From assembly GCF_001718835.1 (NCBI RefSeq), contig NZ_CP013443.1, positions 3,472,001 to 3,536,000 on the forward strand: DNA of 64,000 nt, written 5' to 3'. The stretch's first letter is position 1. Each line of letters begins with the position of its first letter. The notes under the pieces are model-generated. The model made no database searches. It was not told the origin of the DNA and saw only the letters and a program-made list of their open reading frames with translations. The translations under genes were made by a program, and so were the position numbers. Positions 42,666 to 51,162 of the stretch are shown one piece after another. The stretch is from Burkholderia cepacia. Lineage in GTDB: Bacteria > Pseudomonadota > Gammaproteobacteria > Burkholderiales > Burkholderiaceae.

Positions 42666-43031
42666 ATGCCCGTTTGCGTACGACGCGTCTTCGAGACGAA
42701 GTGGTTTCACAAGGCGGCGAAGGCTGCGAATATCACCGATGCCGAACTTTGCGACGCAGCGAGGCAGCTGACACGCGGTCAGGGCGTCGATCTGGGCGGC
42801 AACGTCTGGAAGAAGCGGCTGGACAAGAATCGTCAGCGCGGCATCGTGCTGAACAAGGTCGGCCGGTCGTGGATTTTCGTGTTTCTGTTTGCGAAGCGCG
42901 ATCGGGACGACATCAACGAGCGCGAGTTGCGCGGCTTCAGAAAGCTCGCCGCGGACTTCGACGGCCGCACGGATGCCGAGATCGCGAAACTGCTCGAACT
43001 GAACGAGCTCGTGGAGATCTGCAATGGCTAA
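42666..43031 (+). CDS. RelE/HigB-like type II toxin
   Basis: A 121-residue basic protein of the RelE superfamily (the former DUF1044 branch): FETKWFHKAAKAANITDAEL, GVDLGGNVWKKRLDKNRQRGIVL, SWIFVFLFAKRDRDDINERELRGF. GGNVWKKR and KRD are the strand and basic residues expected for ribosome-dependent mRNA cleavage. The toxin gene comes first and its end overlaps the antitoxin start by 8 bp, as in HigBA pairs. Confidence 0.83.
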   Translation: MPVCVRRVFETKWFHKAAKAANITDAELCDAARQLTRGQGVDLGGNVWKKRLDKNRQRGIVLNKVGRSWIFVFLFAKRDRDDINERELRGFRKLAADFDGRTDAEIAKLLELNELVEICNG

Positions 43032-43344
43032 GAGTCGATTCAAGAGCGACGCGACGGAGGCGGTCCACAGCGCCGCGTCGGGGCTTTATCGCGCCAGTCT
43101 GATCGACAAGAAGACGATGCGGGAATACGACACGCTGTGCGTCGAGGCCGCCCCCCACTTCGCCCCGGAAGCGATCGCCCGCATCCGCAAGTCGGTCAAC
43201 GTCAGCCAGAGCGTGTTCGCGCTCTACCTGAACACGACGACGTCGACGATCCGCCAATGGGAACAGGGCGACAAGCGGCCCAGCGGCATTGCCGCGCGCA
43301 TGCTCCAGATCGTCGAGAAACACGGGCTCGAGGTGTTCTCCTGA
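43024..43344 (+). CDS. XRE-family (HigA/NadS-like) antitoxin
   Basis: A 106-residue antitoxin. Its C-terminal HTH is PEAIARIRKSVNVSQSVFALYLNTTTSTIRQWEQGDKRPSGIAARML; the N-terminal half (KSRFKSDATEAVHSAASGLYRASLID) should contact the toxin. It neutralises the upstream toxin and represses the shared promoter, by family knowledge. Start overlaps the toxin gene. Confidence 0.87.
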   Translation: MAKSRFKSDATEAVHSAASGLYRASLIDKKTMREYDTLCVEAAPHFAPEAIARIRKSVNVSQSVFALYLNTTTSTIRQWEQGDKRPSGIAARMLQIVEKHGLEVFS

Positions 43345-43381
43345 GCGAATCCCGTCGATGAAAGAATCAAACGGAGAAACG

Positions 43382-43849
43382 ATGGTGAGACTGATCGGAT
43401 GCGGCTTGCTGGCGCTGGCGTGTACGACGCCCGGCGTGGCCGCCGAGCACTATGTCGAGGTCTGGAACCCGCCCGAGGCGCGCACGGCTGCGCCGCGTCC
43501 GCCGGCGGCGCACACGCCCGACGCGCACGCGGCCGCCCCCGCGAAGCATGCCGCCGCCCAGCCGAAGGCGGCCGCGAAGGCGCACAAGCGCCACGTCGCG
43601 CCCGCCACGCAGACGCTGAAGACGGGCGCGCATCGCATGCCGGCGCCCGGCACCGCGCCCGCCACACCCACAGCGCCCGCCGCGCGCCCGGTCGCCCAGC
43701 CCGCGCCGGGCCGGCTCACGGTGATGCAGCCGGACGCGCAGGATTCGCCGCATGGCCTCGCCTTCACCGACATCCCGCGGCAATACACACCGGACGGCAA
43801 CGTGCTGCGCGTCGGCACGCACAACCGCTCCGCGGAGGTGACTCGATAA
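43382..43849 (+). CDS. Secreted Ala/Pro-rich protein of unknown function
   Basis: A 155-residue precursor. The signal peptide ends GVAA (about 21). A disordered Ala/Pro/His/Lys-rich middle (about 35-105) is followed by a more ordered end (RLTVMQPDAQDSPHGLAFTDIPRQY). ACGGAGAAAC precedes the ATG at 43382; an ATG at 43358 is in frame. Its stop overlaps the next start (TAATG). Confidence 0.7.
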   Translation: MVRLIGCGLLALACTTPGVAAEHYVEVWNPPEARTAAPRPPAAHTPDAHAAAPAKHAAAQPKAAAKAHKRHVAPATQTLKTGAHRMPAPGTAPATPTAPAARPVAQPAPGRLTVMQPDAQDSPHGLAFTDIPRQYTPDGNVLRVGTHNRSAEVTR

Positions 43850-44067
43850 TGGAAGCGCAAACCTACCACGGCTACCAGATCTGGGGCCACGCGATCCTGC
43901 AGCAGGACGAGATCCTGCAGCCTGAGCGCTTCGCGGCGAGCGGCACGATCACGCAGAACAACAAGCTGGTGGAGGCGTCCGGCGTGCTCGGCGTGTTCGA
44001 CACCGAGGACGACGCGCGCGAAGCGGGGCTCGAATGGGCCCGCGCCTGGATCGACAGCCACCGCTGA
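43849..44067 (+). CDS. Small protein of unknown function
   Basis: A 72-residue soluble protein: predicted strands in YHGYQIWGHAILQQDEI and AASGTITQNNKLVEASGVLGVFD, then helix TEDDAREAGLEWARAWIDSH. It is translationally coupled to the secreted protein before it (TAATG). Its build resembles the protein at 33934. No named function. Confidence 0.72.
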   Translation: MEAQTYHGYQIWGHAILQQDEILQPERFAASGTITQNNKLVEASGVLGVFDTEDDAREAGLEWARAWIDSHR

Positions 44068-44090
44068 GCGCAGCGCAGCCGGTAAACGAA

Positions 44091-44117
44091 CGAAGGGGCG
44101 TCCATGACGCCCCTTCG
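44091..44117. terminator. Shared hairpin between convergent genes
   Basis: Perfect 11-bp arms CGAAGGGGCGT (44091-44101) and ACGCCCCTTCG (44107-44117). T-richness follows weakly only on the minus side (TTCGTTT). It lies between the 72-residue gene and the FTR1 permease gene and may terminate both. Confidence 0.6.
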
Positions 44118-44141
44118 TGCATTCGAACCCGGATCGATTGT

Positions 44142-44978
44142 TCAGGCAACCGGCCGCGGCGGCCGCACCGCCGCCTGCGGCCGGCCGACGAACCGCGCCA
44201 GCCCGACGATCGCGGCCAGCGTCGCGAGGTACGCGACGATCTGGATGCCCGCGGGGCGCGCGGTATAGCCGATCAGCGTATGCAGCGCCTTGCCGACGAT
44301 GCTCGACTCCTTGAGCAGCCACGACGTATCCCAGACCGCATCGCCCCACGACGGCACGAGGCCTGCGGCGAGCAGGAAGCCGACGCACTGGCTTGCCATC
44401 CCCGCCGCGAGCAGCACGATCAGCCAGTTGGTGACGGAGAACAGGCGCTTCAGCGGAATCTGCAGCAGGCCCGCATACATCCCGTAGCCGAGCCCGGCGC
44501 CGCCGAGCACGCCGAGCAGCCCGCCGACGATCATCTGCGGCGTCTGCCCCGGATCGCCCGCCGCGATGCCATACAGGAACAGCACGGCCTCGGAGCCTTC
44601 GCGCAGCACCGCGACGCCGACCACGATCGCGAGCCCCGTCAGCGGCTTGCTGCCGGCCGCGACGGCGCGCCCGACCTCGGTCATCTGCATCGCCATCTCG
44701 CGACCGTGCCGGCTCATCCAGATGCTGTGCCATGCGAGCATCAGCGTCGCGACGAACATCACGCCCGCGTTGAAGACCTCCTGCCCCATGCCCGACGCCC
44801 ATTGCGAAATCACGTCGGCGAATGCCGCGATCAGGCCGGCGCCGATCACGCCGCCCACCAGACCGCCGCCGACCCACCAGCCGCGCCGCGGCACGCCTTT
44901 CGTCGCGGCCATCACGATCGACACCACCAGCGCGGCCTCGAGCACTTCACGAAAAACGATCAGGGCAGTCGACAGCAT
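44142..44978 (-). CDS. FTR1-family high-affinity iron permease
   Basis: A 278-residue inner-membrane protein with seven TM helices and the two iron-passage motifs REVLE (10-14) and REGSE (126-130). Family members import iron together with a periplasmic oxidase or cupredoxin. The cupredoxin gene is 12 bp upstream in the same operon. In Bordetella-type ftrABCD systems a P19-like protein and a ferredoxin-like protein are also encoded; neither is adjacent here. Confidence 0.9.
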   Translation of the reverse strand: MLSTALIVFREVLEAALVVSIVMAATKGVPRRGWWVGGGLVGGVIGAGLIAAFADVISQWASGMGQEVFNAGVMFVATLMLAWHSIWMSRHGREMAMQMTEVGRAVAAGSKPLTGLAIVVGVAVLREGSEAVLFLYGIAAGDPGQTPQMIVGGLLGVLGGAGLGYGMYAGLLQIPLKRLFSVTNWLIVLLAAGMASQCVGFLLAAGLVPSWGDAVWDTSWLLKESSIVGKALHTLIGYTARPAGIQIVAYLATLAAIVGLARFVGRPQAAVRPPRPVA

Positions 44979-44990
44979 GTCCGTATCCGC

Positions 44991-45323
44991 TTACTTGACG
45001 CTCAGGTGCGTCTTCGACTGCGCTTCGTGATACTCGTCGTGGAACTCGTAGGTCCCGGCCTTCAGCGGCCCGACCAGGATCTCCACCGACTTGCCGGCAG
45101 GCACGACCTTCTCCGCCTTGAAATCGTCGCTCTCGAATTCGGCGGGCGTCGCATCGAGGTTCTTCACGACGAACTTCACCTTCTTGCCGGCCGGGATCGT
45201 CACGCCGTCCGGCGAAAACTTGTGATCCTTCAGGGTCAGGTTGACGACATCGTCGGCCGCGAATGCGGACGTCGCCGATGCGCCCAGCAGCGCCAGCGCA
45301 AAGCCGAAAGCAAAACGGTTCAT
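44991..45323 (-). CDS. Cupredoxin-domain periplasmic protein partnering FTR1
   Basis: A 110-residue precursor: signal ending SAFA (about 22), then a cupredoxin fold (LTLKDHKFSPDGVTIPAGKKVKFVVKNLDATPAEFES, GTYEFHDEYHEAQSK). It resembles FtrB and the EfeO cupredoxin domain. Classical type-1 copper Cys and Met ligands are absent, so acidic and histidine residues may bind iron or copper. The start is 45323, since the upstream extension to 45386 has a second hydrophobic block. Confidence 0.82.
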   Translation of the reverse strand: MNRFAFGFALALLGASATSAFAADDVVNLTLKDHKFSPDGVTIPAGKKVKFVVKNLDATPAEFESDDFKAEKVVPAGKSVEILVGPLKAGTYEFHDEYHEAQSKTHLSVK

Positions 45324-45363
45324 GATCAGGAGTGGAAAGAAATGCGGAAGGAGAATTGATATT

Positions 45364-45382
45364 AAGAGCGATTCGCATTTCC
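45364..45382. promoter_or_regulatory. Weak Fur-box candidate upstream of the iron operon
   Basis: On the minus strand the 19-mer starting GGAAATGCGAATC agrees with the classical Fur box at 11 of 19 positions by my count. It lies 41 bp upstream of the cupredoxin start. Borderline. Confidence 0.3.
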
Positions 45383-45566
45383 GCATTAATTACCCTTGAT
45401 TGCAGAATGGGAATCGCGCGCCATGCCGGTTGGCAAACCTTTGTATTGAAATGACTTTTTCCATCTCCGCGTCCGACCCTGAGCGGTCAATCGGGCTAAA
45501 TACCGACTGACGTTCCGATCGACGCCGTTATTTGTCTGATTACAGACTGACGAATGGCTGTCGCAC

Positions 45567-45599
45567 GCTTGACCTTCCTACCGTGGCAAGCTTCATGCT
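45567..45599 (+). promoter_or_regulatory. CueR/MerR-type promoter of the copper chaperone gene
   Basis: TTGACC (45569-45574), a 19-bp spacer (45575-45593) and CATGCT (45594-45599). The spacer and -35 carry the dyad GCTTG (45567 on) and CAAGC (45587 on), with ACCTTCC as in known CueR sites. A 19-bp spacer is diagnostic of MerR-family activation. Confidence 0.65.
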
Positions 45600-45628
45600 G
45601 TGCGGGTTCGTCAACTCTGGAGAGAACC

Positions 45629-45829
45629 ATGGAATTCGAAGTCCAGGACATGACCTGCGGCGGCTGCGCCAATGCAATCACACGCGCGGTGACGGCCGCC
45701 GATCCCGCCGCGAAACTCGACATCGACGTCGCGGCGAAGCGCGTGACCGTGCAGTCGACGCAGCCGGCCGAGCGCGTGCAGTCGATCATCGAAGCCGCCG
45801 GCTTCCACCCCGCGCTGCGCGCCGCGTAA
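45629..45829 (+). CDS. Heavy-metal-associated domain copper chaperone
   Basis: A 66-residue HMA-fold protein with MTCGGC (Cys10, Cys13) near its N-terminus and the usual C-terminal ALRAA helix end. CopZ-like; carries Cu+ to exporters. GGAGAGAACC precedes the ATG. No CopA ATPase is adjacent; the CueR-type promoter supports copper induction. Confidence 0.9.
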   Translation: MEFEVQDMTCGGCANAITRAVTAADPAAKLDIDVAAKRVTVQSTQPAERVQSIIEAAGFHPALRAA

Positions 45830-45879
45830 CGCGCACCGCCGGCTCCCGCGCAGCGGCGGAGCCGGCGGTGCGGGCGGCG

Positions 45880-47370
45880 TCACCGCAAGCGCACGAGCGT
45901 CGACTTCAGCTCGGTGTACTTCTCGAGCGCGTGCAGCGACTTGTCGCGGCCGTTGCCCGACTGCTTGTAGCCGCCGAACGGGAAGTTCATGTCGCCGCCC
46001 TCGTCGTAGCAGTTCACCCAGACGGTGCCCGCACGCAGCCGGCGCGACACGTCGTGCGCGGTCGTCAGGTTCGACGTCCACACGGCCGCGGCCAGCCCGT
46101 ACTCGGTATCGTTCGCGATCCGCACGGCCTCGTCGACGTCGTCGAACACGATCACCGACAGCACGGGCCCGAAGATCTCCTCGCGCGCGATCCTCGCATC
46201 CGGCTTCACCTCGAACACCGTCGGCTCGACGTAGAAGCCGCCCGTCTCCTCGCTCACGCGCGCACCGCCCGTCACGAGGCGGCCCTCGCTGCGCCCGGCG
46301 TCGATGTAGCCGAGCACGCGCTCGAGCTGGATGCCGTCGACGATCGCGCCCATCGACACCGACGGATCGAGCGGATTGCCGGGCACGTACGCACGCGCGG
46401 CCGCGACGAGCTTCTCGATGAACGCATCCTTGATGTCGCGATGCACGAGCAGCCGCGAGCCGGCCGTGCACATCTCGCCCATGTTGTAGAAGATCGCGCC
46501 GGCGGCCGCCTGCGCCGCGCGGTCGAGATCGGGGCAGTCAGGCAGCACGATGTTCGGCGACTTGCCGCCGAGCTCGAGCCACACGCGCTTCAGGTTCGAC
46601 TGCGCGGCGTACTGCATGATCAGCTTGCCCACTGCCGTCGAGCCCGTGAACGCGATGCAGTCGACGTCGCGATGCAGCGCGAGCAGCTTGCCGGGCTCGC
46701 CCGCCCCCGGCACGACGTTGAACACGCCCGCCGGAATGCCGGCCTCGTACGCGAGCTGCGCGACGCGGATCGCGGTGAGCGGCGATTTCTCCGACGGCTT
46801 CAGCACGACGCTGTTGCCGGCCGCGAGCGCGGGCCCGAATTTCCATGCGGCCATCAGGATCGGGAAATTCCACGGCACGACGGCGGCGACGACGCCGACC
46901 GGCTCGCGCGTGACGAGCCCGACCAGATGATGATCGGCCGGCGCGACTTCGCCGCCGACCTTGTCGATCGCTTCCGCGAACCATTCGACGCAATACGCGG
47001 CGCCCGGCACGTCGACCGTCGTCGTGTCGCCGATCGGCTTGCCCGCGTCGAGCGTCTCGAGCAGCGCGAGCTCGTCGAGGTGCTCGCGCATCAGCGCGGC
47101 CCAGCGCAGCAGCACCGCCTTGCGCGCACGCGGGTTCAGCCCGGCCCACACGCCCGCGTCGAACGCGCGGCGCGCCGCCGCGACGGCCGCGTTCACGTCG
47201 GCTTCGCCGCAATCGGCGACCTTCGCGAGCAAGCGGCCGTCGATCGGGCTCACGCAGTCGAACGTCTTGCCGCCGTGCGCGTCGCGCGACGCGCCGTCGA
47301 TGAATGCGCGCCCTTCGATCTCGAGCGACGCCGCCTTGTCCTGCCAGTCAGCCAAAGTCAACTTGTTCAT
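45880..47370 (-). CDS. puuC: Gamma-glutamyl-gamma-aminobutyraldehyde dehydrogenase
   Basis: A 496-residue NAD(P)+-dependent aldehyde dehydrogenase. Motifs: VVPWNFPILMAAWKFGPAL, Lys191 (VVLKPSE), FTGSTAVGK (241-249), Glu266 (WLELGGK), catalytic Cys301 (GEMCTAGSR), and EEIFGPVLSV. In the Puu pathway it oxidises gamma-glutamyl-gamma-aminobutyraldehyde. Assignment rests on the neighbours puuR, puuD, puuA and puuB; it lies downstream of puuR in the same direction. Confidence 0.9.
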   Translation of the reverse strand: MNKLTLADWQDKAASLEIEGRAFIDGASRDAHGGKTFDCVSPIDGRLLAKVADCGEADVNAAVAAARRAFDAGVWAGLNPRARKAVLLRWAALMREHLDELALLETLDAGKPIGDTTTVDVPGAAYCVEWFAEAIDKVGGEVAPADHHLVGLVTREPVGVVAAVVPWNFPILMAAWKFGPALAAGNSVVLKPSEKSPLTAIRVAQLAYEAGIPAGVFNVVPGAGEPGKLLALHRDVDCIAFTGSTAVGKLIMQYAAQSNLKRVWLELGGKSPNIVLPDCPDLDRAAQAAAGAIFYNMGEMCTAGSRLLVHRDIKDAFIEKLVAAARAYVPGNPLDPSVSMGAIVDGIQLERVLGYIDAGRSEGRLVTGGARVSEETGGFYVEPTVFEVKPDARIAREEIFGPVLSVIVFDDVDEAVRIANDTEYGLAAAVWTSNLTTAHDVSRRLRAGTVWVNCYDEGGDMNFPFGGYKQSGNGRDKSLHALEKYTELKSTLVRLR

Positions 47371-47479
47371 CAGGATGCCTCAATGGTTGTGGCATTCGCC
47401 GCGTACGAGCGGCGGTGCGCGTCGCGCAGCCGGAGGTGAATACGGCGAATGCGGCGGTGAAGCGCGGCCGGAAGGCGGG

Positions 47480-48049
47480 TCAGAAGGTCGCCGGCGAATT
47501 GGCCGAGACGACCTCGCAGATCAGGTCCGCGCTGGGATTGCGAAAACGGTGCGGCAAACGGCTTTCGAAGTAGTAGCCATCTCCGGGGTCGAGCAGCCAC
47601 GTCGCGCCGTCGACGGTCAGCTCGAGCCGGCCCGACACGACGACACCGCCCTCGTGGCCCGCGTGCACGAGCATCTCGGGCCCCGTATCGGCATGCGGCT
47701 GGTAGATCTCGCGCAGGATGCACATGTTGCGGTCCTTCACGCTCGCACCGACCAGATGAAACGCGAGCGTGTCGTTGCCGAGGTTCGGCATCTCGTCGCG
47801 ACGCGACACGACCGAACGCGATTCGACGAGCTCGAACGTGAAGAACTCCGCGAGACTCATCGGGATGCATTCGAGCAGCTTCTTCAGCGAGCCGACCGAC
47901 GGGCTCACGCGGCCCTGTTCGATCAGCGAGATCGTGCCGTTGGTCACGCCGGCCCGCTTCGCGAGTTCGCGCTGCGACAGGCCATGCTTGTTGCGCACGA
48001 AACGCAGGCGCTCGGCGACTTCGGTGGACATCGATTCGGTTTCGGACAC
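47480..48049 (-). CDS. puuR: PuuR-like XRE-cupin repressor
   Basis: A 189-residue repressor. N-terminal HTH (VAERLRFVRNKHGLSQRELAKRAGVTNGTISLIEQGRVSPS, about 10-50) and C-terminal cupin (HEGGVVVSGRLELTVDGATWLLDPGDGYYF) that should bind putrescine. E. coli PuuR represses the putrescine genes and is released by putrescine. It is divergent from puuD-puuA; a second ATG at 48031 is possible. Confidence 0.9.
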   Translation of the reverse strand: MSETESMSTEVAERLRFVRNKHGLSQRELAKRAGVTNGTISLIEQGRVSPSVGSLKKLLECIPMSLAEFFTFELVESRSVVSRRDEMPNLGNDTLAFHLVGASVKDRNMCILREIYQPHADTGPEMLVHAGHEGGVVVSGRLELTVDGATWLLDPGDGYYFESRLPHRFRNPSADLICEVVSANSPATF

Positions 48050-48972
48050 GATAGGTGCGAGGAAAGAAGGACGCGACGCGCGGAACGGCCGTTGAATATT
48101 CTAATCACTTTATGCCGCACATCAGCGGGGAAAACCCTGAAAGGCGTTCGAAATAATGAACACTTACCCGCCATTCCATTTACGCATATTTTATTCGCAG
48201 TGCTTCGGGTAAGCCCTGACCCGGGACCATAAAAAAAACATTTGACGCCGTTTTTGGCTCGTATATGCTGGCTCTCAGGTTAGCGTCATTGAACCGTCAC
48301 GCGCATCAAAACGCGTTATTGCAACGCAAAAATGCGATGCGCGCCGATGCTCATGACGCCCGGCCGGCGCCTCGATTATTTAAACGCCCCGCGCGTTCTG
48401 GCAATCAGGTGTTCAATACTTTCAACAACCCAGTCGAGTGTAATCGTGAGAGTCCGTGGCCCTCTGGTGAGGTGGGATCGAAGCGTGGCGCGAAGTTCGC
48501 GCAGCGCGGCGTCCCCTTCCGATGGCAGTTGCGGCTGGCATAGTCCTCGCCTGCAGCATCTGTCGATCTACACCATCCTGTCCCGTCGTTCCGTTCGGCG
48601 CCACAACGCCGTTTCCGCACGCGCATTCGTCGCCGTCGATACCGACGAAGTGGCGTCGCTGCTGCCGTAGCGCCTCTCTCCCTTTCACGTCGTCCGTTTC
48701 GCCCGCATCCCGTCCGCCGCGTCGCTTGACCGGTGACGGATGGCGCTCGCGCATGCGTTGCCGCACGCATTGCCGCGCACCGCGCCGCACAACGAAACGA
48801 ACGACGGCCTGATCGTCGCGCGCAGCACCCGCCTCACGCTGCGCTCCTTCGTCAGCGGCCATGCGCCCCGCGCACGGCTGCGGGGCCGTGCCGCGCCTGC
48901 GATTTGCGCAAGCCATGCTTGCCGCGCCGATCGCCGCGCGTCACGGCCTGCTTAGGTAACCTGATCGACGCC
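48050..48972. promoter_or_regulatory. Long puuR-puuD intergenic region with PuuR-box-like sequences
   Basis: No gene supported in 923 bp. AAATAATGAACA (48151-48162) matches the distal 10 bases of the E. coli PuuR box (ATAATGAACA). A weaker inverted copy, TGTTCAATACTTT, is at 48410-48422. The rest (about 48430-48960) shows only weak, non-family ORFs; I see nothing recognisable in it. Confidence 0.5.
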
Positions 48973-49758
48973 ATGGAAAGGAAACCACTCGTCGGCATCA
49001 CCGCCGACCACACGCAGATCGGCGCACACGCGTCGCATACGGTCGGCGACAAATACGTCGCCGCGATCGTCGACGGCGCGCAAGCGTTCGCGATGGTGCT
49101 GCCCGCGCTCGGCGCGCGCCAGTCGACCGACGACGTACTCGACGCGGTCGACGGCCTGCTGTTCACCGGCAGCTACTCGAACGTCGAGCCGCACCTGTAC
49201 GGCGGCGAACCGAGCGCACCCGGCACGAAGCACGACCCGGCCCGCGACGCGACCACGCTGCCGCTGCTGCGCGCGGCGATCGCCGCGGGCGTGCCGGTCC
49301 TGGCCGTCTGCCGCGGCTTCCAGGAGCTGAACGTCGTCTGCGGCGGCACGCTGCACCAGCGCGTGCATGACGTGCCGGGCCTCGCCGACCACCGCGAGGA
49401 CGACGACGCGCCGATGGACACGCAATACGGCCCCGCGCACGTCGTGCGCCTGACGCCCGGCGGCACGCTGCACGCGCTCGCAGGCGGGCGCGACGAAGTG
49501 CACGTGAACTCGCTGCACAAGCAGGGCATCGCGCAGCTCGGCTCCGGCCTCGCCGTCGAAGCCGTCGCGCCGGACGGCCTGATCGAAGCCGTGAGCGTCG
49601 TCGATGCACCGGCTTTCGCCCTCGCCGTGCAGTGGCACCCGGAATGGCGGCATGCGCAGGACCCGCTGTCGAGCGCGATCTTCCGCGCCTTCGGCGATGC
49701 CTGCCGCGCCCGGCGCGCCGCCCGCACGCGCGCCATGGCCGCCGCCGCGCTCGCCTGA
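48973..49758 (+). CDS. puuD: Gamma-glutamyl-GABA hydrolase
   Basis: A 261-residue class I glutamine-amidotransferase-like hydrolase that releases GABA from gamma-glutamyl-GABA. Nucleophile Cys113 in AVCRGFQELN; histidine in VQWHPEW. The ATG at 48973 opens with the family start KPLVGITAD; the frame extends to 48733 without likeness. First gene of the long putrescine run. Confidence 0.9.
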   Translation: MERKPLVGITADHTQIGAHASHTVGDKYVAAIVDGAQAFAMVLPALGARQSTDDVLDAVDGLLFTGSYSNVEPHLYGGEPSAPGTKHDPARDATTLPLLRAAIAAGVPVLAVCRGFQELNVVCGGTLHQRVHDVPGLADHREDDDAPMDTQYGPAHVVRLTPGGTLHALAGGRDEVHVNSLHKQGIAQLGSGLAVEAVAPDGLIEAVSVVDAPAFALAVQWHPEWRHAQDPLSSAIFRAFGDACRARRAARTRAMAAAALA

Positions 49759-49787
49759 GCGCGCCGCCCCAACCCACGAGAACAGAC

Positions 49788-51125
49788 ATGCAAGACATCG
49801 AAGATTTCCTGAAGCAGCACCGGATCACCGAGATCGAAGCGATCATCCCCGACATGGCCGGCATCGCGCGCGGCAAGATCACGCCGCGCAACAAGTTCAC
49901 GTCCGGCGAGTCGATGCGCCTGCCGCAAGCCGTGATGGTGCAGACCGTCACCGGCGAATATCCGGAAGACGGTTCGCTGACCGGCGTGACCGACCCCGAC
50001 ATGGTGTGCGTGCCCGACACGTCGACGATCCGCCTGATCCCGTGGGCCGTCGATCCGACCGCGCAGGTGATCCACGACTGCGTGCACTTCGACGGCTCGC
50101 CGGTCGAGATCTCGCCTCGCTACGTGCTGCGCCGCGTGCTCGACCTGTACAAGGCGAAAGGCTGGAAGCCCGTCGTCGCGCCGGAACTCGAGTTCTACCT
50201 GGTCGACATGAACAAGGACCCCGACCTGCCGCTGCGTCCGCCGGTCGGCCGCACGGGCCGCCCGGAAACGGGCCGCCAGTCGTATTCGATCGAGGCCGTC
50301 AACGAGTTCGACCCGCTGTTCGAGGACATCTACGAGTACTGCGAATCGCAGAACCTCGACATCGACACGCTGATCCACGAAGTCGGCGCCGCGCAGATGG
50401 AGATCAACTTCATGCACGGCGACGCATTGTCGCTGGCCGACCAGGTGTTCCTGTTCAAGCGCACGGTGCGCGAGGCCGCGCTGCGCCACAACATGTACGC
50501 GACGTTCATGGCCAAGCCGATGGAGGACGAACCGGGTTCGGCGATGCACGTGCACCAGAGCATCGTCGACGAGGAAACGGGCCAGAACCTGTTCACGTCG
50601 CAGGAAACCGGCGGCGCGACGTCGATGTTCTACAACTACCTCGCCGGGCTGCAGAAGTACACGCCGGCGCTGATGCCGATCTTCGCGCCGTACATCAACT
50701 CGTACCGCCGCCTGTCGCGCTTCATGGCCGCGCCGATCAACGTGCAGTGGGGCTACGACAACCGCACGGTCGGCTTCCGCATCCCGCACTCGGGCCCGTC
50801 GGCGCGCCGCATCGAGAACCGCATCCCGGGCGTCGACTGCAACCCGTACCTCGCGCTCGCCGCGACGCTCGCGGCCGGCTATCTCGGCATGACGCAGCGC
50901 CTGGAGCCGACCGAACCGCTCGTCAGCGACGGCTACGAACTGCCGTACCAGCTGCCGCGCAACCTCGAGGAAGGGCTGACGCTGATGGCCGCGTGCGAGC
51001 CGCTCGGCGAGATCCTCGGCCACAAGTTCCTGAAGGCGTATTTCGCGCTGAAGGAAACCGAATACGAAGCGTTCTTCCGCGTGATCAGCTCGTGGGAACG
51101 CCGCCATCTGTTGCTGCACGTCTGA
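49788..51125 (+). CDS. puuA: Gamma-glutamylputrescine synthetase
   Basis: A 445-residue glutamine-synthetase-fold ATP-dependent ligase that joins glutamate to putrescine. Motifs: IIPDMAGIARGKITP, APELEFYLVD, GAAQMEINF (metal-binding Glu), SAMHVHQSI, and RRIENRIPGVDCNPYLALA. N-terminal end is shorter than in true GS and lacks the adenylylation-type tail. It follows puuD by 29 bp. Confidence 0.92.
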   Translation: MQDIEDFLKQHRITEIEAIIPDMAGIARGKITPRNKFTSGESMRLPQAVMVQTVTGEYPEDGSLTGVTDPDMVCVPDTSTIRLIPWAVDPTAQVIHDCVHFDGSPVEISPRYVLRRVLDLYKAKGWKPVVAPELEFYLVDMNKDPDLPLRPPVGRTGRPETGRQSYSIEAVNEFDPLFEDIYEYCESQNLDIDTLIHEVGAAQMEINFMHGDALSLADQVFLFKRTVREAALRHNMYATFMAKPMEDEPGSAMHVHQSIVDEETGQNLFTSQETGGATSMFYNYLAGLQKYTPALMPIFAPYINSYRRLSRFMAAPINVQWGYDNRTVGFRIPHSGPSARRIENRIPGVDCNPYLALAATLAAGYLGMTQRLEPTEPLVSDGYELPYQLPRNLEEGLTLMAACEPLGEILGHKFLKAYFALKETEYEAFFRVISSWERRHLLLHV

Positions 51126-51162
51126 GCGTGCACACGACCGAATACGGAAACACGGAGGAAAC

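Noticed and set aside
48265..48960. ORFs of about 90-160 codons in the puuR-puuD gap
   Set aside because: No start signals, no family likeness, and overlapping frames on both strands; treated as non-coding.
48733..48972. 80-residue N-terminal extension of PuuD
   Set aside because: Arg/Ala/Pro-rich translation of non-coding DNA; conserved PuuD start KPLVGITAD follows the ATG at 48973.
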